Shown here in pieces: positions 55,413 to 63,726 of a DNA stretch of 64,000 bases. The notes under the pieces were generated by a model that saw only the letters and a list, made by a program, of their open reading frames with translations, was not told the DNA's origin and made no database searches. The stretch is from Variovorax sp. YR216 (lineage in GTDB: Bacteria; Pseudomonadota; Gammaproteobacteria; Burkholderiales; Burkholderiaceae_C): contig NZ_FNRO01000002.1 in assembly GCF_900107745.1 (NCBI RefSeq), positions 930,001 to 994,000 on the forward strand, read 5' to 3'. Numbering within the stretch: position 1 is the stretch's first letter; the number at the start of each line of letters is the position of its first letter. The translations under genes and the position numbers were made by a program.

Positions 55413-56204
55413 ATGTCCCAGATGCCGCTGCCCAAGTACCACCAGATTTATCTGTTGCTGTGCGAGCAGTTGGCCGAAGGCCGCTTCGAAGGCGGGCTCC
55501 CCGGCGAGTTCGCGTTGATGGAAGAGTTCGGCGTCGCGCGCGTCACGGTGCGCCGCGCGCTGGAGAAGATGGCGGCCGAAGGCCTGATCTCGCGCGAGCC
55601 GGGCCGCGGCACGCGACCGATCGGCAGGCCGCCTGCGGCCATCGAGCCGGTCGGGCACGGCGTGCAGCGCGCCAACCTCGGCGGCCTGCTCGAAAACCTC
55701 GTCAGCATGGGCCTGCGCACCTCGGTCAAGGTGATCGACGTGCAGACGGTCACCGCGTCGGCCAGCGTGGCCGCCGCGCTGCAGCTCAAGCCCGGGGACG
55801 CGGTGCAGAAGGCGGTGCGCGTGCGTTCCACGCGCGAGGGGCCGCTGTCGCACATCACCACCTACGTGCCCGCCGAGGTCGCGCGCCGCTTTGGCCGCCG
55901 CGAACTCGCGCGCAAGCCGATCCTCGTGCTGCTCGAAGAGGCCGGCGTGCAGGTCGGCCGCGCGCACCAGACCATCACCGCCAAGCTCGCCGACGCAGCG
56001 CTGGCGCAGCACCTCGATGTCTCCGTCGGCTCGGCGCTGCTGGCCGTGCGGCGCCTGGTCTACGACATCGACGAAAGGCCGGTGCAATGGCTGCACGGCC
56101 TGTACCGGCCCGACCGCTACACCTACGAGATGCAGTTGTCCCGCGTGGGCGGCATCGACGCCAAGGTGTGGGTCAGCAAAGAGCTTTCCGCGCAATTCAC
56201 CTGA
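55413..56204 (+). CDS. GntR-family regulator, HutC subfamily (UTRA domain)
   Basis: A 263-residue regulator with a GntR winged helix (GLPGEFALMEEFGVARVTVRRALEKMAAEGLISREPGRGT, residues ~30-68). A UTRA ligand domain follows (SVKVIDVQTVTASASVAAALQLKPGD, VRRLVYDIDERPVQWLHGLYRPDRYTYEM). HutC members sense small metabolites and repress adjacent catabolic operons. It precedes the ABC importer operon by 30 bases in the same direction, so it probably controls that operon and itself. Effector unknown. Confidence 0.91.
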   Translation: MSQMPLPKYHQIYLLLCEQLAEGRFEGGLPGEFALMEEFGVARVTVRRALEKMAAEGLISREPGRGTRPIGRPPAAIEPVGHGVQRANLGGLLENLVSMGLRTSVKVIDVQTVTASASVAAALQLKPGDAVQKAVRVRSTREGPLSHITTYVPAEVARRFGRRELARKPILVLLEEAGVQVGRAHQTITAKLADAALAQHLDVSVGSALLAVRRLVYDIDERPVQWLHGLYRPDRYTYEMQLSRVGGIDAKVWVSKELSAQFT

Positions 56205-56234
56205 GTCATCACGATCTACCAACGAGGAGTCCCC

Positions 56235-57440
56235 ATGGAAAACCGCCGTCGCTTCCTGTCGCAGACCGCCGCCCTCGGCACGTCGCTCGCCTTTCCGCTC
56301 ATCGGGGGCGCGCAGCCCAAGCCGATTCGGGTCGGGGTGCTGCATCCCGTGACCGGGGCGCTGGCCTATTCGGGGCAGCAGTGCCGGCTCGGCGGCCAGA
56401 TGGCGATCGACGACATCAACGCGGCGGGCGGCATCAAGTCGCTGGGCGGCGCCAAGATCGAGGCCCTGCTCGGCGATGCGCAGTCGCAGCCGCAGGCCGG
56501 CGCGGCCGAGGTCGAGAAGATGAACGAGGCGGGCGTGTCGGCCATCGTCGGCGCCTTCGCTTCGGCGATCTGCCTGGCTACCACGCAGGCGGCGGCCAAG
56601 TACAACCTGCCGCACGTCGTGGATGTCGGCGTGGCCGACCAGATCGTCGAACGCGGCTTGAAGAACACCTTCCGCTTCGGCCCCGGCTACAAGAAGTCGA
56701 CCGAAGTCGCGATGGCGAACCTGCTGGTGCTCAACAAGGCGGCGGGCAGCCCGGCCAAGACCGTGATGATCATCCACGAGGAGTCGCTCTTCGGCACCGG
56801 CACCGCGCAACTGCTGTCGCGCGAGCTGCCGGGCTACGGCTTTGAGGTCAAGGAAGTGGTGAAGCACGCGAACCCCACGCGCGACTTCAACAACATCGTG
56901 CTGCGCATGAAGTCCGTCAATCCGGACATCGTGATCCCGGCCAACTACTACAACGAATACGCATTGCTGGTGCGCACCATGCAGCAGCAGAAGGTGCAGC
57001 CGAAGGCGATCTTCTCGGTGCTGGGCGGTGCGGCGTCGAGCTACAAGTTCGTCAAGGAGTTTCCGGATGCGGCCAACGGCATCATCGACTGCAACCACTG
57101 GTTCAACCCGAAGGACAAGCGCTCGCAGGAGCTGCGCAAGCGGGTCGAGGCCAAGGGCCAGTTCTTCAGCTACGAGGTCTTCATGACCTACACGGCGATG
57201 ATGCTGCTGGCCGATGCACTGGAGCGCGCCAAGTCGAGCGAGCGCGCCGCGATCATCGATGCGCTGGAGAAGAGCACCTTCTCCAATCACATCATGCCGT
57301 ACGGCCCGACGAAGTTCGTCAATGGGCAGAACGAAGGCGCGCAGCCGCTCATGACGCAGGTCGTGAAGAACGACATCAAGGTCATCATCCCGCGCGACTA
57401 CCGCGAGGTGGAACCCGTGTTCCCCCTGCGCGCAGCCTGA
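56235..57440 (+). CDS. Branched-chain-type ABC transporter substrate-binding protein (Tat leader)
   Basis: A 401-residue periplasmic binding protein of the Leu/Ile/Val-binding (peripla_BP_6) family. The leader MENRRRFLSQTAALGTSLAF is a twin-arginine signal, not a Sec one. The mature part starts PIRVGVLHPVTGALAYSGQQ. Family members bind amino acids, amides, urea or aromatic acids, so the ligand is open. ACGAGGAGT precedes the ATG. Followed by the full set of permease and ATPase genes. Confidence 0.92.
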   Translation: MENRRRFLSQTAALGTSLAFPLIGGAQPKPIRVGVLHPVTGALAYSGQQCRLGGQMAIDDINAAGGIKSLGGAKIEALLGDAQSQPQAGAAEVEKMNEAGVSAIVGAFASAICLATTQAAAKYNLPHVVDVGVADQIVERGLKNTFRFGPGYKKSTEVAMANLLVLNKAAGSPAKTVMIIHEESLFGTGTAQLLSRELPGYGFEVKEVVKHANPTRDFNNIVLRMKSVNPDIVIPANYYNEYALLVRTMQQQKVQPKAIFSVLGGAASSYKFVKEFPDAANGIIDCNHWFNPKDKRSQELRKRVEAKGQFFSYEVFMTYTAMMLLADALERAKSSERAAIIDALEKSTFSNHIMPYGPTKFVNGQNEGAQPLMTQVVKNDIKVIIPRDYREVEPVFPLRAA

Positions 57441-57453
57441 GGCCGGAAGCAGG

Positions 57454-58326
57454 ATGTTCGATTTCGGCATTCTCTTCCCGTCGGTCCTGAACGGACTGAC
57501 GACCGGCGCGGTCTATGCACTGATCGCGCTGGGGCTCACGCTGATCTACGGCGTCCTGCACATCATCAACTTCGCGCACGGCGCCTGCCTGATGCTGGCG
57601 CTGTATGCGGTGTACTTCCTCAAGGAACGGCTCGGCATCGATCCGTACCTCGCGCTGCCGATCGTGGTGCCCGGCATGTTCGCGCTGGGCTACGGCCTGC
57701 AGCGCATCGTCATCAATCGCGCGGGGCACGGCAAGGACGAGAACATCCTGCTCGCGACGCTCGGCATCGCGATCGTGATGGAGAACCTCGCGCTGCTGTT
57801 CTTCAAGTCCGACACGCGCAACATCGACACCGCCTATTCGCTCGCCACGGTGGCCATCGGCCCCGCGATGATCGCGGTGCCCAAACTCGTGGCTTTCGCC
57901 GGCGCGCTGGTGGTGTCGGCGGTGCTGTTCTGGATCATGGGCCGCACCGACCTCGGCCGCGCGATCCGCGCCGTCGCCAAGGAGAAGGAGGGCGCCAAGC
58001 TCATGGGCATCGACGTCGACCATGTCTACGCGATGAGCTTCGGCATCGGCCTGGCCTGCCTCGGCGCCGCGGCCTGCTTTCTCTTGCCGGCCTATTACGT
58101 GAACCCGCAGGTGGGCGGCGGCTTCGTGCTCGTGGCCTTCACGATCGTGGTGCTCGGCGGCATGGGCAGCTTCGTGGGCGCGCTGATCGGCGGCTTCCTC
58201 GTGGGGGTGGTGGAGTCGCTCGGCGGACTCTTCCTGGGCGAGTCGCTCGGGCAGATCGGCATCTTCGCAATCTTCATCGGCGTGGTGCTGTTCCGGCCCG
58301 AGGGCATGTTTGGAGCGCGGGCATGA
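57454..58326 (+). CDS. livH: ABC importer permease, LivH type
   Basis: A 290-residue inner-membrane permease with about eight helices. TTGAVYALIALGLTLIYGVLHIINFAHGA at the N-terminus is the LivH hallmark, and RAVAKEKEGAKLMGIDVD is the cytoplasmic coupling loop. It forms a heterodimer with the LivM-type protein, whose gene overlaps its stop by an ATGA. Located 13 bases after the binding-protein gene. Confidence 0.92.
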   Translation: MFDFGILFPSVLNGLTTGAVYALIALGLTLIYGVLHIINFAHGACLMLALYAVYFLKERLGIDPYLALPIVVPGMFALGYGLQRIVINRAGHGKDENILLATLGIAIVMENLALLFFKSDTRNIDTAYSLATVAIGPAMIAVPKLVAFAGALVVSAVLFWIMGRTDLGRAIRAVAKEKEGAKLMGIDVDHVYAMSFGIGLACLGAAACFLLPAYYVNPQVGGGFVLVAFTIVVLGGMGSFVGALIGGFLVGVVESLGGLFLGESLGQIGIFAIFIGVVLFRPEGMFGARA

Positions 58327-59321
58327 GTGCTTCCAACGTATCGAACGCCGGCCTGCGGCATCTGGTCGGCATCGCGGTCTTCGCGGTGGCGGTGGCCTGC
58401 CTGCCGCTCGTGACGTCGTCAGGCGTGGCGCTCAACTTCGTGATGATGGCGCTCTACGCGACGCTGATCGCGCAGGCCTGGAACATCCTCGGCGGCTTCG
58501 GCGGCCAGTTCTCCTTCGGGCATGCGCTGTTCTTCGGCACGGGCGCCTACATCCAGGCGATCGCGCAGCTCCAGGGCGGCATCAACGCGTGGGCGGCGCT
58601 GCCGATGGCGGTCGCGGGCAGTGCGTTCGTCGGGCTCTTCGTCGGCGCGCCGACTTTCCGCTACGGGCTCAAGGGTTCGTACTTTGCGCTGGTAACGCTG
58701 GCCTTTGCGGAGGTGTTCCGGATCGTCGCGCTCTCGGTGCCGTTCACGGGCGGCGGGGTGGGGCTGATGGTGCCGCTGCGCGAGTCGGCGGCCAACCTGC
58801 AGTTTTCCTCGCGCGCGGGCTACCTGTGGGTCGTGCTGGCCTTCGTGACGGCGGCGCTGCTGGTCACCTGGTGGCTGCGCAACGGCCGGTTCGGTGCCTA
58901 CCTGCAGGCGGTGCGCGACAACGAGGACGCGGCGCGCGCGGTCGGCGTGGATCCGTTCCGCATCAAGCTCGCGGCGATCGCCATCTCGGGCGCCTTCATG
59001 GGCGCGGCGGGGGCGTTCTACGTGCAGGTGTTCCAGTACATCGATCCGGGCATCGCCTACGGCTCGGGCACGTCGGTGGAGGCGCTGGTCGCGGCCATCG
59101 TCGGCGGCATGGGCACGCTGTGGGGGCCGGTGCTCGGTGCTGCCGCGCTGCATGTGCTGTCGGACTTCACGCGCAACCTGTTCGGCGAGCTGCCGGGCAT
59201 CAACATGGTGATCTACGGCGTGGTGCTGGTACTGATCGTGATCTTCCTGCCGCGCGGCATCGCTGGCATCGGGCTGTCGGTGCGGCAGCTCTGGGCGGGG
59301 AAGGGAGGCCGTCATGGCTGA
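58323..59321 (+). CDS. livM: ABC importer permease, LivM type
   Basis: A 332-residue inner-membrane permease with about nine helices. IAQAWNILGGFGGQFSFGHALFFGTGAY is typical of LivM, and QAVRDNEDAARAVGVDPFRIKL is the ATPase-coupling loop. The start overlaps livH (ATGA) and its end overlaps the LivG-type gene by 8 bases, so stoichiometric coupled translation is expected. Confidence 0.92.
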   Translation: MSASNVSNAGLRHLVGIAVFAVAVACLPLVTSSGVALNFVMMALYATLIAQAWNILGGFGGQFSFGHALFFGTGAYIQAIAQLQGGINAWAALPMAVAGSAFVGLFVGAPTFRYGLKGSYFALVTLAFAEVFRIVALSVPFTGGGVGLMVPLRESAANLQFSSRAGYLWVVLAFVTAALLVTWWLRNGRFGAYLQAVRDNEDAARAVGVDPFRIKLAAIAISGAFMGAAGAFYVQVFQYIDPGIAYGSGTSVEALVAAIVGGMGTLWGPVLGAAALHVLSDFTRNLFGELPGINMVIYGVVLVLIVIFLPRGIAGIGLSVRQLWAGKGGRHG

Positions 59322-60087
59322 GCCTCTCCTCGTGCTCGACGGCATCTCGCGCTCCTTCGGCGGGCTGAGAGCGGTGCAGAACGTGAGCCTCTCGGTGCGC
59401 GAAGGCAGCCTGAGCGCGCTGATCGGTCCGAACGGCGCGGGCAAGACCACGCTGTTCGCGCTGATGTCGGGCTTTCTCAAGCCGGACACCGGCACCGTGC
59501 GCTTCGCCGGGCAGGACATCACCGGGCGAGAGCCGCATCGCAATGCGCTGCTGGGCATGACGCGCACCTTCCAGATCGTGAAGCCCTTCGCGGCGCAGAC
59601 GGTGCGCGAGAACATCGCGGTCGGTGCGCACCTGCATGTGCGCGGCCGCGGCGAAGCCTTGCGGCGCGCCGAGGATGTCGCGGCGCGCGTGGGCCTCGCA
59701 CCGCAACTCGACAAGCCGGCCTCGGACCTCACGGTGGCCGGACGCAAGCGCCTCGAACTCGCGCGTGCATTGGCAACGCAGCCGCGTCTGCTGCTGCTCG
59801 ACGAAGTGCTGGCCGGACTCAACCCGCAGGAGATCGCCGAGATGATGCCGGTGGTGCGCGGCATCGCCGACGGCGGTGTGACCGTGCTGATGATCGAACA
59901 CGTGATGCAGGCGGTGATGAACCTCGCCGAGCATGTCTGGGTGCTGGCGCAAGGCCAGTTGATCGCCGAGGGCAGCCCGGCACAGGTCACCTCGAACGAC
60001 AAGGTGGTCGAGGCCTACCTCGGCCATGGCACCGCGGCGCGGCTGCGCAAGGCCGCGGCGAATGCGCCGCAGGAGGCTGCGGCATGA
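59314..60087 (+). CDS. livG: ABC importer ATPase, LivG type
   Basis: A 257-residue ATPase with Walker A IGPNGAGKTTLF near residue 38 and a Q-loop region MTRTFQIVKPFA. The signature is degenerate, LTVAGRKRLELARAL instead of LSGGQ. Walker B LLLLDEVLAGLNPQE and the H-loop IEHVMQAVMNL complete the set. Degenerate signatures of this form are normal in LivG. Works with the LivF-type ATPase; start and stop overlap the neighbours. Confidence 0.92.
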   Translation: MAEPLLVLDGISRSFGGLRAVQNVSLSVREGSLSALIGPNGAGKTTLFALMSGFLKPDTGTVRFAGQDITGREPHRNALLGMTRTFQIVKPFAAQTVRENIAVGAHLHVRGRGEALRRAEDVAARVGLAPQLDKPASDLTVAGRKRLELARALATQPRLLLLDEVLAGLNPQEIAEMMPVVRGIADGGVTVLMIEHVMQAVMNLAEHVWVLAQGQLIAEGSPAQVTSNDKVVEAYLGHGTAARLRKAAANAPQEAAA

Positions 60088-60794
60088 CGACGTTGCTCGA
60101 CATCCGGAACCTGCGCGGCGGCTATGGCCGCGTGGAAGTGCTGCGCGGTGTGGACCTGCGCGTGAATGCGGGCGAGATGGTCGCGCTGCTCGGCAGCAAC
60201 GGCGCCGGCAAATCGACGCTGAACAAGATGGTGTGCGGCCTTTGCCCCGCCTGGAGCGGCTCGGTTCAATTCGACGGCAAGGACCTGAGCGGCGCGCACT
60301 ACCGCGAGGTGGTGAAGGCCGGGCTCATCCAGGTGCCGGAAGGCCGCAAGGTGTTCCCGAACCTCAGCGTGCTCGAGAACCTCGAACTCGGTTCCTTCAC
60401 TCGCGCGCGTGAGCGCCGCGCCAGCAATCTCGACAAGGTGTTCGGCATCTTCCCGCGCCTGAAGGAACGCACCGGCCAGCCGGCCGGCACCATGAGCGGC
60501 GGCGAACAGCAGATGCTCGCCATCGGTCGCGGCCTGATGGCGGAGCCGGTGCTGCTGATCCTCGACGAGCCTTCGCTGGGGCTGTCGCCGCTGCTCGTCG
60601 AGGAAATGTTCTCGCTCATCCGCCAGCTTCGGGACGACGGCCTCGCGGTGCTGCTGGTCGAGCAGAACGTCGGCCAGTCGCTGGAGATTGCCGACCGGGC
60701 CTATGTGCTGGAGAACGGAAGCGTGCGCTTCTCGGGGCTGCCGCAGGAACTGCTGGGCAGCGACGAACTCCGCCGCGCGTACCTGGGCCTTTGA
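60084..60794 (+). CDS. livF: ABC importer ATPase, LivF type
   Basis: A 236-residue ATPase with Walker A LGSNGAGKSTLNKMV, VPEGRKVFPNLSVLENLELG (typical of LivF), signature MSGGEQQMLAIGRGL, Walker B LLILDEPSLGLSP and H-loop LLVEQNVGQSLEIA. Start overlaps the LivG-type stop (ATGA). The Bug receptor gene begins 53 bases later in the same direction. Confidence 0.92.
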   Translation: MTTLLDIRNLRGGYGRVEVLRGVDLRVNAGEMVALLGSNGAGKSTLNKMVCGLCPAWSGSVQFDGKDLSGAHYREVVKAGLIQVPEGRKVFPNLSVLENLELGSFTRARERRASNLDKVFGIFPRLKERTGQPAGTMSGGEQQMLAIGRGLMAEPVLLILDEPSLGLSPLLVEEMFSLIRQLRDDGLAVLLVEQNVGQSLEIADRAYVLENGSVRFSGLPQELLGSDELRRAYLGL

Positions 60795-60847
60795 TTCGCC
60801 TATCGCATCGCCGGCCCCGCGCGCCATTCATCGAACAGGAGACAAAC

Positions 60848-61804
60848 GTGAAACGTCGAGACATTCTTATCTCATCCGCCGCGCTCGCGCTGGCCGCGGG
60901 CGCCCGTGCGCAGATGGGTGGCGTGCCCGTGCGCATCCTCGTAGGTGCGCCCGCAGGGGGCTCCACCGACACGCTGGCGCGAACGCTCGCCGCCAGCATG
61001 GGCCCTGCGCTCGGCAGGACCGTGATCGTGGAAAACCGCCCGGGCGCGGGCGGCAACATCGCGGCCGAACTCGTCGCGAAGGCACCGCCGGACGGCAACA
61101 CCTTGCTGATGAGCTTCACCAGCCACGCGATCAATGCGACGCTCTATCCGTCGCTGCCCTTCGATCCGGTCAAGGATTTCACGCCCCTCACGCTGGTGGC
61201 GACTTCGCCTTCGATCCTCGTCGCGCATCCCTCGCTGCCGGCCAACAACGCGCGGGAACTCATCGCGCTCGCGAAGGCCAAGCCGGGCCAGCTCAACTTC
61301 GCGATCGGCTCGGTCGGCTCGTCGCTGCACATGGCGGGCGAGGCATTCAAGATGCAGTCGGGTGTGGACATCGTGAACATCCCGTACAAGGGCACCGCAC
61401 CCGCGGTGCAGGACGTGCTCGCCGGCCAGGTGCAGCTGATGTTCGCGGCGGTGGGCAACGCGCAGGCCCACATCCAGGCCGGCAAGCTCAAGGCCCTGGG
61501 CGTGACCACGGCCAAGCGGCTGCCGCAGTTCCCGGACGTGATGGCGATTGCCGAGGTGCTGCCGGGCTACGAATCCAGCGCGTGGTTCGGCCTCTTCGGA
61601 CCGGGGCGCATGCAGCCCGACATGGCGCGCAAGATCAGCGATGCGGCGCGCAAGGCGATTGCCACGCCAGAGATGCACAAGCGCCTCGAAAGCGAAGGCG
61701 CAATCCCGGTCGGTAATTCACCCGAGCAGTTCGCGCCCTTCGTGCAGAGCGAGATCAATCGCTGGGCCAAGGTCGTGAAGTTCTCCGGAGCCAAGCCGGA
61801 ATGA
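60848..61804 (+). CDS. Bug/TctC-type receptor embedded in the ABC importer operon
   Basis: A 318-residue receptor. The GTG start with CAGGAGAC upstream gives a leader KRRDILISSAALALAAGARAQ with a twin-arginine motif. The mature part has VRILVGAPAGGSTDTLARTL, ENRPGAGGNIAAELVAKAPPDG and IPYKGTAPAVQDVLAGQ. It belongs to a different transporter class (TTT) than the surrounding ABC genes, and no TctA/B is present. It may bind a carboxylated intermediate of the same pathway or act as a sensor. Confidence 0.9.
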   Translation: MKRRDILISSAALALAAGARAQMGGVPVRILVGAPAGGSTDTLARTLAASMGPALGRTVIVENRPGAGGNIAAELVAKAPPDGNTLLMSFTSHAINATLYPSLPFDPVKDFTPLTLVATSPSILVAHPSLPANNARELIALAKAKPGQLNFAIGSVGSSLHMAGEAFKMQSGVDIVNIPYKGTAPAVQDVLAGQVQLMFAAVGNAQAHIQAGKLKALGVTTAKRLPQFPDVMAIAEVLPGYESSAWFGLFGPGRMQPDMARKISDAARKAIATPEMHKRLESEGAIPVGNSPEQFAPFVQSEINRWAKVVKFSGAKPE

Positions 61805-61886
61805 GCGCCGCGCCGGGCCGCCCCAAGCAAGCTCGTGCCCCCTCGGGGGGCCGCGAGGACACGCTAGTACCGAGCAAGGGGGCTAT
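61805..61886 (+). repeat. Structured GC-rich intercistronic spacer with built-in ribosome binding site (type C)
   Basis: Fills the gap exactly from the receptor stop to the dehydratase start. Its first bases (GCGCCGCGC, then GGCCGCCC and AAG) match the start of the spacer at 63162. The middle is a C5/G6 hairpin (61838-61850), and AAGGGGG (61876-61882) stands 4 bases before the ATG. Confidence 0.6.
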
Positions 61887-63161
61887 ATGAACACCATCGC
61901 CTCCGCCCAGACGCTGGCGCAGAAGCTGATCGCCCGCGCGAGCGGCCGCGAAAGCGTGGCCGTCGGCGAGATCGTCACCTCCGCGGTCGATCTGGCGATG
62001 TTCCACGACTCGTCCGGCCCACGCCGGCTCAAGCCGATGCTGGAAGAACTCGGTGCCGGGATCTGGGACCGCTCACGCGTCGTGCTCGTGATGGATCACT
62101 ACGTGCCCGAACGCGACGAAGATTCGCGCCGCATCGTTCGCATCGCGCGCGAGTGGGCGCGCGACCAGCAGTTGCCGCACGTCTACGACAGCCAGGGCAT
62201 CTGCCATGTGGTGGTGCCGCAGCACGGGCACATCCGCCCCGGGATGATGTGCGTGGGCGGCGATTCGCATTCGCCGACCGGCGGGGCGTTCGGCGCGTAC
62301 ATGTTCGGCGTGGGCAGCACCGAGATGCTCGGCGTGGTGGTCACCGGCGAGATCTGGCTGCGTGTGCCAGAGACCATCCAGATGTGGTGGGACGGCGTTT
62401 TGCCGAAGGGCGTGACCGCCAAGGACATGATGCTGCACATGATCGGCCGCTTCGGCATGAACGGCGGTCGCTACCAGGCGGTGGAGTTCTGCGGACCGGC
62501 AGTGACCGCACTGTCGATGCAGGAGCGCATGACCTTGTCGAACATGAGTGCCGAGCTCGGCGCACAGGTGGGCCTGATTGCGCCCGATGCGACCACCGCC
62601 GCTTTCCTTGCCGGGGCGGGCGTACCGCACGTCGACACCCGGCCCTGGTTCACCGACGAGGATGCCGAGTTCACACGTCATCGCTTCAACGCCAGCACGC
62701 TGGAACCGCACATTGCCGCGCCGCACAGCCCAGCCAATTCGCACGGTGTGAGCCGTTTTTTGGGCATGCCGATCGACATCGCCTACATCGGCGCATGCAC
62801 CGGCGCGAAGCTCGACGACCTTCGCGCGGCTGCGCAGGTGCTGCGGGGACGCAAGGTTGCAAAGGGGGTGCGGCTGATGGTGGCGCCGGCCAGCGTTCGC
62901 GACCAGAAGCTGGCGCAAGAGGAGGGCGTGCTGCAGGCGCTGACCGATGCGGGCGCGGAGCTGTTCCCGACCGCGTGCGGCGCATGCTCCGGATACGGGG
63001 ATCCAATGGGCGATGACGTGACCGTCATTTCCACCACCGCGCGCAACTTCAAGGGGCGCATGGGTTCGCCGACCGCGCAGGTGTATCTGGGCTCGCCCTA
63101 TACCGTTGCCGCCGCGGCATTGCGCGGCAGCGTCGCCGATCCGCGGGAGGTGCTCGCATGA
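61887..63161 (+). CDS. Aconitase-superfamily dehydratase, large subunit (LeuC/DmdA-like)
   Basis: A 424-residue 4Fe-4S hydro-lyase subunit. Cluster cysteines are Cys304 (GACTGAKLDDLRAA), Cys364 and Cys367 (PTACGACSGYGDP); the active-site GGDSHSPTGGAFGAYMFGVGSTEM has Asp126 and His128. It is homologous to isopropylmalate isomerase and related hydroxyacid dehydratases (homoaconitase, dimethylmalate dehydratase). The GACTGAK and CGACSGYGDP versions differ from true LeuC (GSCTN, SMCLG), so the substrate is probably not isopropylmalate. The small subunit follows. Confidence 0.88.
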   Translation: MNTIASAQTLAQKLIARASGRESVAVGEIVTSAVDLAMFHDSSGPRRLKPMLEELGAGIWDRSRVVLVMDHYVPERDEDSRRIVRIAREWARDQQLPHVYDSQGICHVVVPQHGHIRPGMMCVGGDSHSPTGGAFGAYMFGVGSTEMLGVVVTGEIWLRVPETIQMWWDGVLPKGVTAKDMMLHMIGRFGMNGGRYQAVEFCGPAVTALSMQERMTLSNMSAELGAQVGLIAPDATTAAFLAGAGVPHVDTRPWFTDEDAEFTRHRFNASTLEPHIAAPHSPANSHGVSRFLGMPIDIAYIGACTGAKLDDLRAAAQVLRGRKVAKGVRLMVAPASVRDQKLAQEEGVLQALTDAGAELFPTACGACSGYGDPMGDDVTVISTTARNFKGRMGSPTAQVYLGSPYTVAAAALRGSVADPREVLA

Positions 63162-63219
63162 GCGCCGCGCGGCCGCCCGAAGGCGCTCGCACCGCAGTGC
63201 GGAGCACGGAGGTTCCTCA
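63162..63219 (+). repeat. Structured intercistronic repeat carrying a ribosome binding site (copy B)
   Basis: Runs exactly from the large-subunit stop to the small-subunit ATG. The 28-base core at 63186-63213 matches 25 of 28 bases of copy A (minus strand 19347-19320). CGCC-CGAA-GGCG and CGCAC-CGCA-GTGCG hairpins precede GGAGG (63208-63212), 7 bases from the ATG. Confidence 0.75.
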
Positions 63220-63726
63220 ATGAACGCGCCGAACCTCCACCGCGTCTGGCGTCTCGGCGCCGACATCGACACCGACGCGCTCGCGCCGGGCCACGCGATG
63301 AAGCACGGCATCGACACCATCGCCCAGCACTGCCTCGAAGCCATCCGCCCCGAGTTCGCGCGCGATGTGCGCCCGGGCGACGTGATCGTGGCCGGTCCGA
63401 ACTTCGGCATCGGCTCGTCGCGCGAGCAGGCGGCCGCCGTGCTCGTGAAGCTCGGCGTGGCTGCCGTGATCGCACCGGCCTACAGCGGGCTCTTCTTCCG
63501 CAATGCGTTCAACCTCGGCCTGCTCCTGTTGACCTGCCCGCAGGCCGAGATGCTGGGCGAAGGTGTCCGCATTGAAATTGACGCCGCAACGCCCGCGGTG
63601 ATTGCGCCGGACGGCACGCGCCTCGCATGCGAGCCGGTGCCTTCGTTCCTGATGGACATGGTCCGCGCCGGCGGACTGTTGAACCAGCTACGCCAGCGCG
63701 CTGGCAAGAAAGCAAGTCATGCCTGA
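63220..63726 (+). CDS. Aconitase-superfamily dehydratase, small subunit (LeuD-like)
   Basis: A 168-residue swivel-domain subunit. WRLGADIDTDALAPGHAM at the start and GPNFGIGSSREQAAAVLVKLGVAAVIAPAYSGLFFRNAFNLGLLLL are diagnostic of the LeuD/aconitase-swivel fold, including the substrate-binding Ser-Ser-Arg. It completes the active site of the large subunit. The last 8 bases overlap the start of the hydantoinase gene, so all three are translated together. Confidence 0.9.
   Translation: MNAPNLHRVWRLGADIDTDALAPGHAMKHGIDTIAQHCLEAIRPEFARDVRPGDVIVAGPNFGIGSSREQAAAVLVKLGVAAVIAPAYSGLFFRNAFNLGLLLLTCPQAEMLGEGVRIEIDAATPAVIAPDGTRLACEPVPSFLMDMVRAGGLLNQLRQRAGKKASHA

Noticed and set aside
55035..57470. 811-codon antisense frame over the GntR and binding-protein genes
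   Set aside because: Crosses two well-supported genes and their gap, no domain, codon-bias shadow.
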